DNA of 64,000 bases from Nepenthes gracilis (taxonomy: Eukaryota > Streptophyta > Magnoliopsida > Caryophyllales > Nepenthaceae), in NCBI GenBank assembly GCA_033239525.1, contig BSYO01000026.1, forward strand, positions 6,882,001 to 6,946,000, given 5' to 3'. Position 1 is the stretch's first letter. Each line of letters opens with the position of its first letter. The notes beneath the pieces are model-generated. The model did no database searches, was not told the origin of the DNA, and saw only the letters and a program-made list of their open reading frames with translations. Positions 1 through 11,400 of the stretch are shown in pieces. The position numbers were made by a program, and so were the translations under genes.

Positions 1-110
1 AATATGTGATGATGGCAAGTCTTCGGGATATGTTACAAATACTAAACGCACCGACAAGAGAAAATCTTCAACATGGTCACGGAATATATCAACTCAAAGT
101 ACGACTAACA
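1..110 (-). repeat. Start of the 3' LTR of the Copia remnant (partial)
   Basis: Positions 51-110 align by eye with about 3100-3161. Shared stretches include GGTCAC, ATATATCAAC/ATATGTCAAC and GTACGACTAACA/GTATGACTAATA. Similarity stops just after the CA at 109-110, as expected for an LTR end (TG on the minus strand) followed by internal sequence. The rest of this LTR lies outside the window. Confidence 0.4.
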
Positions 111-345
111 ATCTCATCATTTGCAACTGACAAAAATACAAAAAAAAAAATACAACAATGACCGATAAGAGACCATAAAAATAAAGTTTTAAATTGAAGG
201 GAACTATAAGCTGCTGGCCAGGGGAGAACTAAGAACTGCTATTCCTGGACAACCATGGTTAGTACAGAGATAAATAATAGCAGTAATATAATAGCAGGAG
301 ATAGACAGAAAAAATCATAAACGGGAATCAATAATCATAAAATAA

Positions 346-450
346 AGCTCCCCCTATCTAGGATACCCTCCCCTATCTCCCCCTAGATCTCATAACAAAA
401 TCTTCCTCTAAGGAAGAGGTTGATGGTATTATCTCCCTCTTTTTGTCATG
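346..450 (-). other. Multiple polypurine tract of Sirevirus type
   Basis: On the minus strand this stretch carries several runs such as AGGGGGAGAT, GGGGAGGG and TAGGGGGAGC, preceded by GTCATTCATGACAAAAAGAGGGAGA. Repeated polypurine tracts after a CAAAAAGGG-like signature are a known trait of Sireviruses and mark the 3' end of the internal region. The nearest coding block is gag at 487 onward, so the tract sits directly beside gag, which implies loss of pol. Confidence 0.5.
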
Positions 451-486
451 AATGACCAAAGGGTAATAAAACTCACTCTTCTTAAT

Positions 487-2045
487 TCAAAGTTTCTTAC
501 CACATTTTATAGTGTTGTTTAAGCTCAATACTTTATCATTTAGAAGGTTGATGCGGTGAATGAGAAGCTCTACTTTTGGATTTTGTAGAAAAGTATTTTG
601 CCACGACGTTTCGGGGCAATAGGGGCAAATATGGCCAATAATGCCGCACCCATGACATGTTGGTACATATTTAGTCTTGACGTTCGAGCTATATGATTGC
701 TTCCTAACGTTTTGGAAATTGACCCAATTCTCGGGGAAAACTCTTGACGACTGATCAATATTGGCATTTAAGAAATTTTCTGAGTAATCCAACGCGATTT
801 TATTTCTTTCGATTTTTTCCAAACCGAGCATATGGTCTAATTTTTTGGATCCATTGAAAAATTATTTCAAATCATTTCGAACAGCTTCAAGATTAGATTC
901 AAGAGTAATGATTTTTTCAGTAAAAGAACTTTTCAATTTTTTAACTTCTTGAACTTTTGTTTCTAATTCGAATTAATGACACATTAGTTTTCTTGATTTG
1001 TAAACATTCTTTAAACAATTTATCATAAGTATCCTAGAAGTCATATAATTCAGCTTCTAACTCGTTCTTAGAGTCATCGGAGAGATTAAGTTTTTCTTCT
1101 AAACATTCATCAATTCCACAAAATCATATATACGGGATCTTCTTCTTTGTTATCAATAATCATAAAATAAAGCGATAATGGCCAAAACCTTTACATTTGT
1201 GGCATTGAACTCATTGGGTATTTTTCGATTTGGATTCTTTAATTTTATATTGATCTTTCTTATCAAGTTTAAGTGATCTTTTTAAATCCACATTTGGTTT
1301 ATCAGATTAAAATTTATTTTTTTTAAGAATTTTTTAAAATTTCTAATAAATAAGGTAAAATCTTCATCACTATTCAACTCTTCATCAGAGTCACGGTCTC
1401 TATTTTCCCTAACAGAATTTAGAACAATCGATTTATTTTTTCTTGATGGAGAAAGTGTACTCATAAGTTTGAAAAGATCCTACAAGTTCTTCGATCTTCA
1501 TTTTGTCAAAATCTTTACTTTGTTCGATAGCGGTAATTTTAGATCTAAATCATTCAGTGAACGATTTGAAAACTTTTTAACAATTCTATTTTCAGGAATT
1601 CGTTCTCCTAAATTAAACGTGAAATTTATAATATTATTTAATTATGCATAAAATTCATCAAAGGTTTCATCATCTTTCATATGGATTTCTTCAAATTTAG
1701 TGGTAAACATTTGTAATTTTGAATTTTTTACGAATTTTGTTCTTTTATAGGTAATCTTAAGTATATCCCATGCATCTTTAGAGATTTCACATATTGATAT
1801 GTGTTTAAATTTTTCGGGAGATACATCCATAAAAATGGCACGTAGTCCCTGACTATAAAAATTACATGCATGGAGTTCTTCTTTTAACCACAAAGACAAC
1901 TTTTGGTTCATCGTTGGTTGAACTTCTGGGTGGTGTTCACCCCGTTTGAGTACTAACCAATACTCGCTCATCTATCGATTTGAGGAAGGCTCTCATACGA
2001 GACTTCCAATAGGTATAATTGCTCCCATCAAAGAAGGAAAGAACG
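487..2045 (-). pseudogene. Broken Copia gag polyprotein
   Basis: Gag forms the capsid and nucleocapsid of a Copia retrotransposon. Reading down the minus strand, an N-terminal block DGSNYTYWKSRMRAFLKSID (about 2040-1975) is the classic plant Copia gag start. It is followed after a frameshift by the UBN2-type capsid region (1971-1642; SIC-EISKDAWDILK and DDETFDEFY motifs), then an Asp/Glu-rich segment (1464-1282). A CCHC knuckle CHKCKGFGHYR (about 1205-1171) loses its last part to a 22-bp insertion, and a second knuckle-like CHGCGIIGHICPYC lies at 657-616. The frame is interrupted several times and no protease motif follows. It is a dead copy. Family assignment is secure; exact borders are not. 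Confidence 0.75.
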
Positions 2046-2098
2046 AAAAATGATCCACTCGTATACATCTAGATCGGGGATCGTGGATCGGGGTAAAT

Positions 2099-2110
2099 CT
2101 CTAATATCAA
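2099..2110 (-). other. Degenerate primer-binding site (initiator Met tRNA type)
   Basis: The minus strand reads TTGATATTAGAG, differing at two positions from the common plant Copia primer site TTGGTATCAGAG. It lies directly below an inferred LTR end (TG of the plus strand at 2112) and about 60 bp upstream of the first recognisable gag residues, which is the expected place. Confidence 0.45.
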
Positions 2111-2111
2111 T

Positions 2112-3161
2112 TGAAGGAAACTTTTTGGTCCCAACTCACACAGAAGTTGACCCCACAATAAATTAGCGGAAGTAATATAAATAAATAAATAAATATTTTA
2201 TTCACGTAAAGAATATATTTAATTCTAGATGATATGAGTAATATGGGTATAAATATGAAAGTAATAACAAATAATAATAAATGGACAATTTTTGGTGATG
2301 AATGAAAAATTCGATAACCACGGCTAGCGAAAAAAACCCTCCGAATTTCAACAGTTAGGGAAGATATACACTATGAAAATTAACTTACAGATTGAGTGGT
2401 AACGACGCGCTAACTTAGCCGACTGATTTCCGTCTTGTGATCCCTACCAAGGAATTCCTTTGATTTGTTCACGACAACGGAATCGGATGCCTTCCGGTCT
2501 TTACGTTAATCTTTCCTCTTGAACCACTTAAATTGCCGAACATGAGTATAGTGTCCATGCCACCAATATCGCCACGAAGGTTAACTGGCAGTAAGATGTG
2601 TAAATGAGAAAGTATGATGTGGAGAGAAAACTTTGTCAATAAAGCACAATTGTTAGTGTGAAATTTTTTAAAAAATGGAGTACAAGTACGATAGGTTTTT
2701 TAAGAGAAAAAACTCTTCAAAAGTTTGTAAGAATCCTTAGGGTTCAAAATATAAGCCATCTATATATATGGAGCCTAAATGGTTTAAAAAATAAAATAGT
2801 CGTTAGGCACAAAAAGGGCCGCACTGCTGTAGCGCGCGGCGGGCGCAGAATAGGGTTTGGGTGATTTCATACCCTGGCGCTTGAGCGTGGATTGGGTGGA
2901 TTAGCGAGCGCCTCGGTTTTGAAAAACGCGCCTAGGTGGTGCCTCGGGTGATAATCAAGCGCCAGGTTCTTGAAAACGCACCCGGTGGCACCTCGGGCGA
3001 TCATCAAACGCCCGATACTAGAAGGCGCGCATTGATGGGCACCCCTCCCAGGAAAGTGCGGAACAGGTGATAGGAAAGCGAGAAAGCCGAAAGCGCTGAC
3101 AAAAACCAAATAAATAATCCGATACGGTCACAAAATATGTCAACCGAAAGTATGACTAATA
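2112..3161 (-). repeat. 5' LTR of the Copia remnant
   Basis: The stretch is bounded by TG at 2112, next to the primer site, and by ACTAATA at 3161, which matches ACTAACA at 110 in the other LTR; the terminal CA has decayed to TA. The length of 1050 bp is usual for Sirevirus LTRs. It contains a GC-rich 51-bp tandem repeat (2908-3030). The outer border rests on a short similarity only. Confidence 0.4.
2908..3030. repeat. 51-bp tandem repeat, about 2.4 copies
   Basis: Unit 1 is 2908-2958, unit 2 is 2959-3009, and a partial third runs to about 3030. Each begins GCGCC or GCCC, carries a TTGAAAA(A)CGC block, then GGTGGYRCCTCGGGYGAT and ATCAA. It is markedly GC-rich against AT-rich flanks. The minus-strand open frame across it shows no recognisable protein. 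Confidence 0.65.
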
Positions 3162-4454
3162 AAATAGAAGAAGAATAATGAGAACAAGTAGAAGGTGTAA
3201 CTGGCTTACCAAACTAAGGTACACTTCCTTTGAAAAGAGCATAACAAACGTGCGTTTGAGACTGACAATTCGAGCTGTGGTGAGGCGATTTCTCATTCTA
3301 TCTTAGATTACCTAACCGTTAAATATGGTCTGACCTGTGCTATGGTTCGCAATGATTTGCAGCGGATTTGCTCACTCTAGTTGATTTTTCCCCCCCTTTA
3401 TTTGTGCATTGGTGAAATTAGGTAGTGGGTGTAGTACCGATTTCTGGTTCCGTTTTTTGTCTTAGGATTTGGTACACATACCAATTCTTATCATATATTA
3501 AAGTCACTTATAAAAAAAACCATAATCTCACCTCGGCTTCGATTGAGTGCCACAAGAACCCCTAGATAGCTAGGCACATATTTTAATTACGTGGCCCCAA
3601 CGCTAGTGGATAAACTACTTGGATTAGGTACTACTACCAACCAGTAGAAGAAAATAGTTGGCAATATCTCATGTTCCAGTATTAAATGGCAGCTGTTCCC
3701 CTTGGGAAAAAAAGGGGATCTGGTTAAAGAGAGGGACAGCCTAATCTAAAAAGCCTGCTACTTGATCCTATCAAACAATGACGCCCTCACCACGAGTTTC
3801 AATGCCCAACGGTATTTCCACACCAATTTCACATTCTTAGTCAATAAGAACAGCTTAGGACGTCCTTATTAATTCACTTTTCCAAGTAAGAAACAATACA
3901 AAATTATAAGCTGTGATTTTCAAAATGTTATATTTCGATGGATTTTAAACAATAACTCCTCATAATTATTTGGCGCGTTGATCGATCGCATTTCATTCCT
4001 CTGTTAGTATGAGAAATTGGAATTTTTTTTTTTTTGGGATTATAAGATTCTTCGTCTGCTCATATGGAAAATGCTTTAAATTATCCTTAACAAATAATCG
4101 GCCCATGTATTGAGCATGACGGATACTACCCCATTGTGGATAAAGGATTCCCTATTGTTGAAGTTTTATGAATTTTGTTCGATACAAATGTTAGGTGTAC
4201 TTTCAGTGTTGATAAATTTTGTGATTATGCGTTGCACATTAAATGTCTTTGTTTTATTACGTCTTGGGTGTGATTGGTTATTATCCTTGGCGTGCAAGAC
4301 CATGCTACAGTTTGTACGAGTTTAGCTTGATATTGATCCAATGAAGTTGTCCAAAAATGCTCACGATGAAATGTCACTCATAATTTAGCTTAAATTAAAA
4401 TTTTTTAAAAACCATATGATTAAGTTCAGCAGAAGTAGTTAGAATATTTTTTTA
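3162..4454. other. Non-coding stretch, nothing recognised
   Basis: AT-rich sequence with no open frame resembling a known protein and no clear repeat border. A short pyrimidine run (3390-3401) and poly-T tract (4024-4035) are present. The small open frame at 4110-4325 has no recognisable motif. Confidence 0.5.
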
Positions 4455-4950
4455 TGAGATATCAACCTACTATTAATAATAATTATCCTCCCGCATTTCA
4501 GTTTATTGGACAATTTTGAGCTGAAAAATGTTATTATTTTGACAGGAAAGTTTTTACTAGACTTGACTTTTGAAATTTAAATACGACAAAATAAATAATT
4601 CAATTCTTTTGATTTAGAGAGAGCCGTGGGATAACCTAGATCTTCAAGATTGGTAGAGAGCATTACCTACTATAGATCTTTCACTTCTTTGAGAAATTTG
4701 CTTGAGATATCAACCTAATATTGATAATAATTGTCCTCCCATTGTTCAGTTTATTGAACAATTTTAACCGAAAATGTTATTTTTTTTTATAGAAAAGTTT
4801 CTTCTAGACTTGACTTTTGAAATTAAATATGACAAAATAAATAATTCAATTCATTTGATTTAGAGAGAGCCTTAAGATAACCTAGATCTTCAAGACTCGT
4901 CGAGAGTATTATCTATTGTAGATATTTTAATTCTTTGAGAGATTTGTCTA
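4455..4950. repeat. 248-bp direct tandem duplication
   Basis: Unit 1 (4455-4702) and unit 2 (4703 to about 4950) start with TGAGATATCAACCTA and share long blocks including AGACTTGACTTTTGAAATT, GACAAAATAAATAATTCAAT and ATAACCTAGATCTTCAAGA. They differ by scattered substitutions and short indels, so the duplication is not recent. No coding potential is seen. Confidence 0.8.
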
Positions 4951-6059
4951 TTTTCATTCGATAATATATATTAAAAATTTTTGAAAATATCTCATCCACA
5001 ATCTGTTGACATGTATTACTTGTCTTGCAATACTATGTATTTTCAATGTAGTATTCATATATAAAATTAAGACGTTATTTTGGATTAGAATCTCAAGCCA
5101 GCGAAGAAAAATCCCAACGGTGTAGAGAAGTTCAAATCTATGACTTGGAAAGTTAATACGAAGAGTTGACTATTTGGTATGGGTCATGTGTCAAGGAGAG
5201 ATACCTAGGAGGTTTACTGTGTATTCTTTAACGCACTTGAAGTTAACTTTTTAAAATAAATTCATCTTTCACTGATTTGAGAATTTTAGAGATTTTTATC
5301 AAATCGATTGATTCTTGAACTTTTCTTCATTAATAATATCGTATAATATTTATAATTTTGTAAACTTTTTATCATCTTATTGTGATCGTAATTGTTCAAT
5401 TCAAAGTGCATTCAAATTTTAAAGGATATTGGTCAAAATCTCTTTTAAAATTTTTAAGAAATAAAGAAAGAATACATTCAATAAGTTCTCTTAAAAAATA
5501 CGGTATATTTTGTTTCTTTTTTCGCACCGTTCTACAAGAAAAATAAATATACTCGAGTTGAGCCACTCCCAACATCTACCTAGTAAATTGTATAATTTTT
5601 CTTGCTATTGGCACTACAGGTCCGAGATGTCAACTTAAAAAAAAATTAAAAATTAAAAAAAAAATCTAAGAAAAATACAATGGCAAAGTTCATCACTTCG
5701 AATCAGTTGTTATCACCGACGGGGACAGGGCAGGGATGCCATATTTAATGGAATTAATTGCGTATTTGCATGGTAATTACATTGGATAAATACGTTCGGT
5801 GGGGGGTTGCGATGTTGACACGTATCCTTGAAATTGAATAAGAAATTGTGTGTGTGTGTGGGGTGGGGGGGCGCGTGACAAATTACCTGATTGGATAAAA
5901 GAAAGTTGACAACTTGCTAAAAAGTATTTCGATAATAATGATGCAATATGTTGCATTGTTAGAATTGAAATCAAAATGAATGGATATTATGATAGAAAAA
6001 TAATGTGCAGTGGGCTCGGTCAAATATGTGAATGGTTGCCACCCACATTATTAAATTTT
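4951..6059. other. Non-coding stretch with a GT/G-rich tract
   Basis: AT-rich sequence without a recognisable gene. A simple tract of (TG)n followed by G runs lies at 5846-5871. The short minus-strand open frame over it (5777-5974) is a by-product of the repeat. Confidence 0.5.
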
Positions 6060-6540
6060 ACAGTACGTTTAATTGTTGAAATGGAATAAGGTGAGAATAT
6101 AATAGTTATTCCCAGGAAATAGAATATGATAGGAATAGAGTTGAAATTATTATTCTCATATTTGGTTATTAGAATATAATAAGGTGAAAATTAGTATTTT
6201 ATTATTTAATTTGTAGAATAGTATAAGGAATAAGGTTGGAATATTAATAATAATAATATGTAATAATAATAATAATTATTATAAATAATAATAATAATAA
6301 ACATAATAATAATTATTATAAATAACAAAAATAATAATAATAATTACAAATAATAATATATAATAATAATATTATTATTATTATTAAAACTTAATAATAA
6401 TAATAATATGGAATAACTATTTCCATATATGTGGGAATTGTCATTTCCGACTAATTTACCAACCAAATAAGAAAATTATAATTCCTAGAAGAATTAGTTG
6501 AGAATAGAGTTACAATTTCAGTGAACCAAACATGATGTTA
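6060..6540. mobile_element. MITE-like insertion with expanded AAT repeat
   Basis: The left end ACAGTACGTTTAATTGTTG and the right end, read in reverse (AACATCATGTTTGGTTCACTG), form an imperfect inverted pair. The interior carries GGAATA/TATTCC motifs in both directions (for example TAGTTATTCCCAGG and GGAATAACTATTCC). This style is common in short plant MITEs. The middle (about 6243-6400) is expanded into AAT/ATT triplets. No transposase is present. The terminal repeat is degenerate, so the call is tentative. Confidence 0.4.
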
Positions 6541-7072
6541 GTGTTTTATATGAAAGGGGGAAAAAACTACAAATATATATATATATATACATAAAGTTAT
6601 AAAATAAGCCATGTAATTTAAGAAGCAATAGAAAATTATTTAATGGATCTAAATATTTATGCTGCACGATTTTTGTACAATAAAATTTGGTACATTCCGA
6701 AAATGTCAATTATGATTTGAATGAAATCGGATTGAATTATCAAACATTTGATTCGAATTCATTTGAATCACAATTTAGATTTTAAGAATGCACCACTGTA
6801 GTGAAAAGCGTAGTCAAATTACTTGTTCTGATCTAATTTAGATCACACCTACTCAAAAGACAGATTAACTCATACTCTTTGGCAAATCTCAAAAAGATGG
6901 TGAACATAAAGATATATAGATAATTGGCGAATGACATTTGTTATCACGACATCCTTCCCCAAAAAAGACAATTATTTCACCGGTCATTTCAGATGTTGTA
7001 GCCTTGGCCACTCAAATACAAGACAGATTGAAGGTGTTAAAGTATCTTTGGGATAAATTTGAGGATCAAATT
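6541..7072. other. Non-coding flank of the Gypsy nest
   Basis: AT-rich sequence with a short TA run (6573-6590). No gene or element border is visible up to the LTR start at 7073, and I could not match a target-site duplication here with the sequence after 31385. Confidence 0.4.
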
Positions 7073-7623
7073 TGATAGGTTTAGCCCAATTTGAGGATTG
7101 AAATTCATCTCATTTTATCGAATGTAGATTGCAGCCCAATGCATTCATGTGGCCCAAATACAGTAATGAATTTGATAGCCTAGTTTCATCCTTGACTGAT
7201 AAGGATAAACAGTCCAATTGGCTGAAACCACTGTCAACTTTTTATTTTTATCAAACACTTTTATAAACTGTCTTCAATGGATAAGGAGAGTCAACTGCTC
7301 CTTAAAAATTATAAACAACCCTTTTTTCAATGAAAAAAGAGAGGTTGGCCATAAGAAAAGAAAAAGACGCTTTAAGCGCATCCTAGCAAATCTAAATGGC
7401 ATTATTATTTTCTCACCAAATATATCTTGGCATAAATTGACACTCTTTTGCTTTATTTTAAGGAACGGCCACTGACATGAGCATCGGAGAGTATACTGGA
7501 GTTGTACCCGTATATACTTTTAAGTTAACGTTTGTTTGTGTTGTACAGGTTTCAGATTAAAGAATTCAAAGATTAAGTTTCATCATTTTCAATCCAACAA
7601 AAGTTTTGATTAGAGTCGCAACA
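7073..7623 (+). repeat. 5' LTR of the old Tat element
   Basis: The 551-bp LTR begins TGATAGGTTTAGCCC and ends GTCGCAACA directly before the primer site. It aligns along its full length with 15781-16242 followed by 31293-31385 (555 bp in total). A TATA-like AAATTATAAAC lies near 7305-7316, conserved as AAATTATAAAT in the 3' copy, upstream of the tract CAATGAAAAAAGAGAGG. The open frame at 7218-7475 is chance. Confidence 0.88.
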
Positions 7624-7624
7624 T

Positions 7625-7642
7625 TAGCGTCATCTGTGGGAA
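7625..7642 (+). other. Degenerate primer-binding site of the old Tat element
   Basis: TAGCGTCATCTGTGGGAA follows the LTR end. It is a decayed form of TGGCGCCGTCTGTGGGAA, found intact at the same place in the younger Tat element (20828-20845). Confidence 0.8.
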
Positions 7643-7680
7643 TCAGAATTAAAAGTCATCTACTATTGTTGAAGTAGACG

Positions 7681-9178
7681 ATGGTTAACACCAGGACTCA
7701 TGTAAGTGCCCCTGCTAGGGAGATCATCGCCCCTGGCAATGAACCCCTCGTCGGTGGCCATGAAGAGAACCAACAGACTCTTTTCATGCGAGAAATCAAC
7801 GCTCGGATGGACAATATGTCCGAGATGCTTCAAACTCTATGTGGATAAACAAATCTTCAAAAATAAATGGCCCCATCTTCAACGGCCCGCACACAAACTT
7901 CAAGAAAAAAGGATCATATAAGAAAACGCCGAGTTGAAAAAACTCACTAGATCGACGACCAAGCTGTGGTAGCCTCAAGTGACGGAGGAAGATCATAGTT
8001 AGAGGGCCGACTAGGCCCAAAATCTTAAGATGAAAGCCTAGAAAGACGAAATCCTCGTTACTCTCATAACGATCGTAGACCTTTAGAGTAAAAGGGAGCC
8101 TCTTGCAATGTTCAACTAGCAAGTAGAACTAGTCACCTTTCCAGACAGCCAGGAAATAGCCATAGAGTTAAGAACATATCTCAACGAAAAGAGATCTGCT
8201 ATTACTCCTCGAGTAGAGGAGAAAGTGAAAAAAATTTGACAGAACATGTTTAGAGAAAACACTGAGGACCGCATGATAAAATTTAGAAGATCTCCATTTA
8301 CAATAGAGATTAGAATAAGGCCGCTCCCTCATAAGTTTAAGATGCCAGTTCTAGATACCTAAGATGGAAGTACAGATCCTATGGATCATTTAGATCATTT
8401 CCGTATTCTCCTACATTTTCAGGGTTTAGATGAGGCAACGATGTGCCAATGTTTCCCCTTCACTCTGAAGGGTGACGCCAAAATATGATTTTACTGATTA
8501 CCGTCGAATTCAATCCAGTTATTTTGTGATTTGGTTGACAGTTTTCTCTCCCAATTTGCTTCCAGCAGAAGAGAAGAAAAATAGCCGTGGTACATTGCTC
8601 ACATTAAACAAGGACATAAAGAAGATTTGAAGAGTTTTCTATCTTGTTTTACTACAGAAGCCATGCAAATGCCGAGGCTAACGGATGAGGTTAAGCTCAA
8701 CGTCTTTATATCCACTTTAGAAGGAGGTAGTTTTTTCAAGTACCTCATCCACAAAGAACCTCGGACCTTTCGAGAAGTCAAGGCCATTGCTTGTGCTTAT
8801 ATAACAGTAGAGGAGGCCAATGAGGCAAAAAAGACAATGAGTGTGGAGGATTACCAACATGGGCCTCCAGTTGGAAAAAGAAAGAACAACAGCAACACAA
8901 GTGGCCGAGACCATAGGAAATATCCGCGGACTGAATCAAGCTTCCAAAAAGAGCATAGGTCTGACGTCTTAACTTCCCTAAATGATACTTTCACCAACAA
9001 TTTAATGCAAATCAGAGATGAAAAAGTTTTAAAATGGCCAAAGCCATTAAAAAACCCAGATGGTAGAGATCAATCAAAGTATTATTTGTATCACAAGGCA
9101 GTAGATCACAGCACAAAAGATTGTCGGATATTGCAGAAAGAAATTGAAGATCTCATTAGAAAGGGACACTTAACCTAA
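7681..9178 (+). pseudogene. Tat-lineage gag (decayed)
   Basis: The start ATG at 7681 gives MVNTRTH, matching MVNTRTQ of the younger element at 20909. The first third carries stops. The capsid region resumes around 8280 (RSPFTIEI-like, then DHLDHF and CFPFTLKGDAK blocks) and the last 184 codons (8627-9178) are open: FISTLEGGSFFKYL, FREVKAIACAY and KVLKWPKPLK. The zinc-knuckle-like YHKAVDHSTKDC has lost its first Cys (Tyr in its place; the younger copy has CDYHRSAGHSTEDC). Retrotransposon gag packages element RNA into particles; this copy cannot. Confidence 0.85.
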
Positions 9179-9268
9179 TTTCTACAAAAATCTGGACAGA
9201 TTTCTGATGGACCAGGTGAAGTTGAAACTTAGCAACCGAAAAATAGGATCGCAGTTAGAGTCGTTAGT

Positions 9269-10036
9269 ATGATAACTACCTATCCACCAAGGAGTAGCAC
9301 CTTAGGCAACCCAAAGTTGGTTAGTGTAAACAAAAAACCTAAGATAGAGGTTACGAAAAATGTCATTAGCTTTAATGATGAAGATATGGCATATCTATCT
9401 GCACCACACCCTGATCCATTGGTTGTTTCTACTCTTGTTTTTTATGGTTCTATGGATTACGAACTAAAACGAATATTTGTTGACAATGAAAGCTCTAGAA
9501 ATTTATTTTATCTTGCTGCCTACTTTAAATTGGGTTTAAAAAAGAATAAAATGAAGCATGCTGAAGGACTATTATATGGATTAGATAATGAACCAGTCCT
9601 TGTAGAGAGAAAGGTCCAACTAGAAGTTTTATTGGGAACTTACCTGAAGATAGCTTCAAGGATGTTATCCTTCTTAGTAGTAGACCTCCCGTTGGTCTAC
9701 AATTCTATTCTTAGATGTCCTTGTTTAGTAGCTATTGGAGCTGTAACCTCGATCCCTCATTTAAAAATGAAATTCCCCACTCCTTATAGAATTGAGGAGG
9801 TACTCGGAGATCAAATAACCGGAAGAACATGTTACCAGTCTCAGGTGACTCAAATGCCATCTATTCAACCAGTGGAAGACCTCGACTTTCGAGACGAGAT
9901 GACTTTGCAACAAGCTGAGTTGGGTAAATCAACAGGCCGTATACCTTTGGATCCTAATGATTTGGAGAAAGGGGCCCAAATTGGAAGCTCTTTACCCGAA
10001 ACTCTTAAAGAGCAACTAATGGGTTTGCTTCGGTAG
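9269..10036 (+). pseudogene. Tat-lineage protease region
   Basis: An open 255-codon stretch. The aspartic protease block is FVDNESSRNLFYL (about residues 71-83), where family members have a D-x-G-S core; here the Gly is replaced by Glu, which should abolish activity. The second conserved block, YNSILRCPCLVAIGAVTS with KMKFPTPY, matches the younger element's YNAILGRPCLTAFGAVTS. The Pro-rich tail leads to the RT linker and ends at a TAG (10036), where the younger copy reads on. Confidence 0.8.
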
Positions 10037-11400
10037 AATTCTGATGTATTCGCTTGGACGCTCGAGGATATTTTCAGAATACCAATCAAGGTAATGATCC
10101 ATAGATTTGGCTTAGATCCCAATCATAAACCCGTCCAATAAAAGCGAATAAATCATTATGTGAAGAAACTGATTGCTATTTGTGAAGAAGTTAAGAAATT
10201 GCTTGATGCCGGATTTATTAGAAAAGTTTAATATTTGGATTGGCTTTCTAATGTAGTTCTTGTTAAAAAAAAAAAGTAATGGGAAGTGGAGAATGTGCGT
10301 TGACTTCATAAATGTTAACAAAGCATGTTCGAATGATAGTTTTCCTCTTCCATGAATAGATTTATTTATGGACTCTATCTCTGGTCATGAATTATTAAGT
10401 TTTATAGACACTTACTTTGATTACAATCAAATTAAAATGAGCCTAAAAAATTAAGAATATATGTCATTCATGACTAATCAAGAAACGTATTATTACAAGG
10501 TGATGCCCTTCGGATTAAAAAATACTGGAGCAACTTATCGGCAACTTCTGAACAAAATGTTCAAAGCTCAGAGTAGTTAAAACATGAAGGTGTACATAGA
10601 CAATATACTTGTAAAAAGTAAAGTAACTAAGGATCATATTCATGACCTTAGTGAGGCGTTCACCATTCTCCGGACACATCAGATGAAACTCAATCCAGCC
10701 AAATGTGTATTCGAAGTAACCATATGGAAGTTCTTAGGCTTTATTGTCTCGCAACAAGGTATTAAAGCAAATCCAAAAAGATAAAGGCCATCCTTAATAT
10801 GAACTCCCCTTGAACCGTAAAAGAAATCCAGAAGTTAATTGGGAGGCCCGCTTTGTCCCGATTCATGACAATATTTGTAGAGAAATATGTGCCCTTTTTC
10901 AAATATTTAAGAGGAATAAAATCTTCTAATTTTCATTGGACAATTGAATGAGAAGTTGCCTTTCAAGAACTAAAAGAATATCTAGCACATCCTCCTCTTC
11001 TTTTTTCCCTCAAGTGGGTGAAGAGTTATACTTGTATTTAACAGTGTTAGACATTACAATAAGCTCGGTTCTAGTCCGATAACTTCTTGAGGGTTAAAAA
11101 TTAGTTTATTATGTCAGCAAAGTTCTAACAAACTCAAAGACACGCTATTCACATACAAAGAAAGTAGCTCTCGCTCTCATATGTTCAGCCCAGAAGTTAC
11201 GACCTTATTTTCAAGCACACAAGATAATAGTTTTCACTGATCAATCTCTAAAGCACATCTTGCAGAAACCTGACATATCCGAATAAATGGTCAAATGGGC
11301 CATCAAGTTAGGTGAGTTTGATGTGAAATTTTGATCGATACCCGTTCTAAAGGGCTAGGCTTTTGCAGATTTCATCCTTGAAACAACTTCGACTCTTGAA
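10037..11400 (+). pseudogene. Reverse transcriptase and degenerate Ty3 RNase H (decayed)
   Basis: RT blocks are readable across frames: DVFAWT, GLDPNHKPVQ, EEVKKLLDAGFIRKV, WLSNVVLVKK, FMTNQETYYYKVMPFGLKN, then the catalytic block VYIDNILVKS (10584 onward) and MKLNPAKCVFEV. YIDN replaces the usual YVDD, so a catalytic Asp is lost. Several TAA/TAG stops interrupt (for example after KPVQ and GFIRKV). The following RNase H-like block reads LYLYLTVLDITISSVLV, lacking the Asp of the typical LYLDAS motif; the younger copy also lacks it, which fits the known loss of function of this domain in Tat elements. Confidence 0.82.

Larger units (their letters stand above)
1..3161 (-). mobile_element. Sirevirus-like Ty1/Copia gag-only remnant
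   Basis: On the minus strand the order is LTR (2112-3161), primer-binding-like site (2099-2110), degraded gag (about 2045 down to 487), a multiple polypurine region (about 450-346), then the start of a second LTR (110 down to the window edge). No protease, integrase or reverse transcriptase is visible between gag and the polypurine region, so pol appears deleted. The polypurine region resembles the multiple tracts and the GTCAT..CAAAAAGGG-type signature known from Sireviruses. The two LTR pieces are matched over only about 60 bp (51-110 against about 3100-3161), so the outer limits are inferred. Confidence 0.5.

Noticed and set aside
7068..7072. Target-site duplication for the old Tat element
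   Set aside because: AAATT before the 5' LTR does not match AGATC after 31385; the duplication is lost or the outer border is slightly off.
7218..7475. 85-codon plus-strand ORF
   Set aside because: It lies within the 5' LTR of the old Tat element and is not preserved in the 3' copy.
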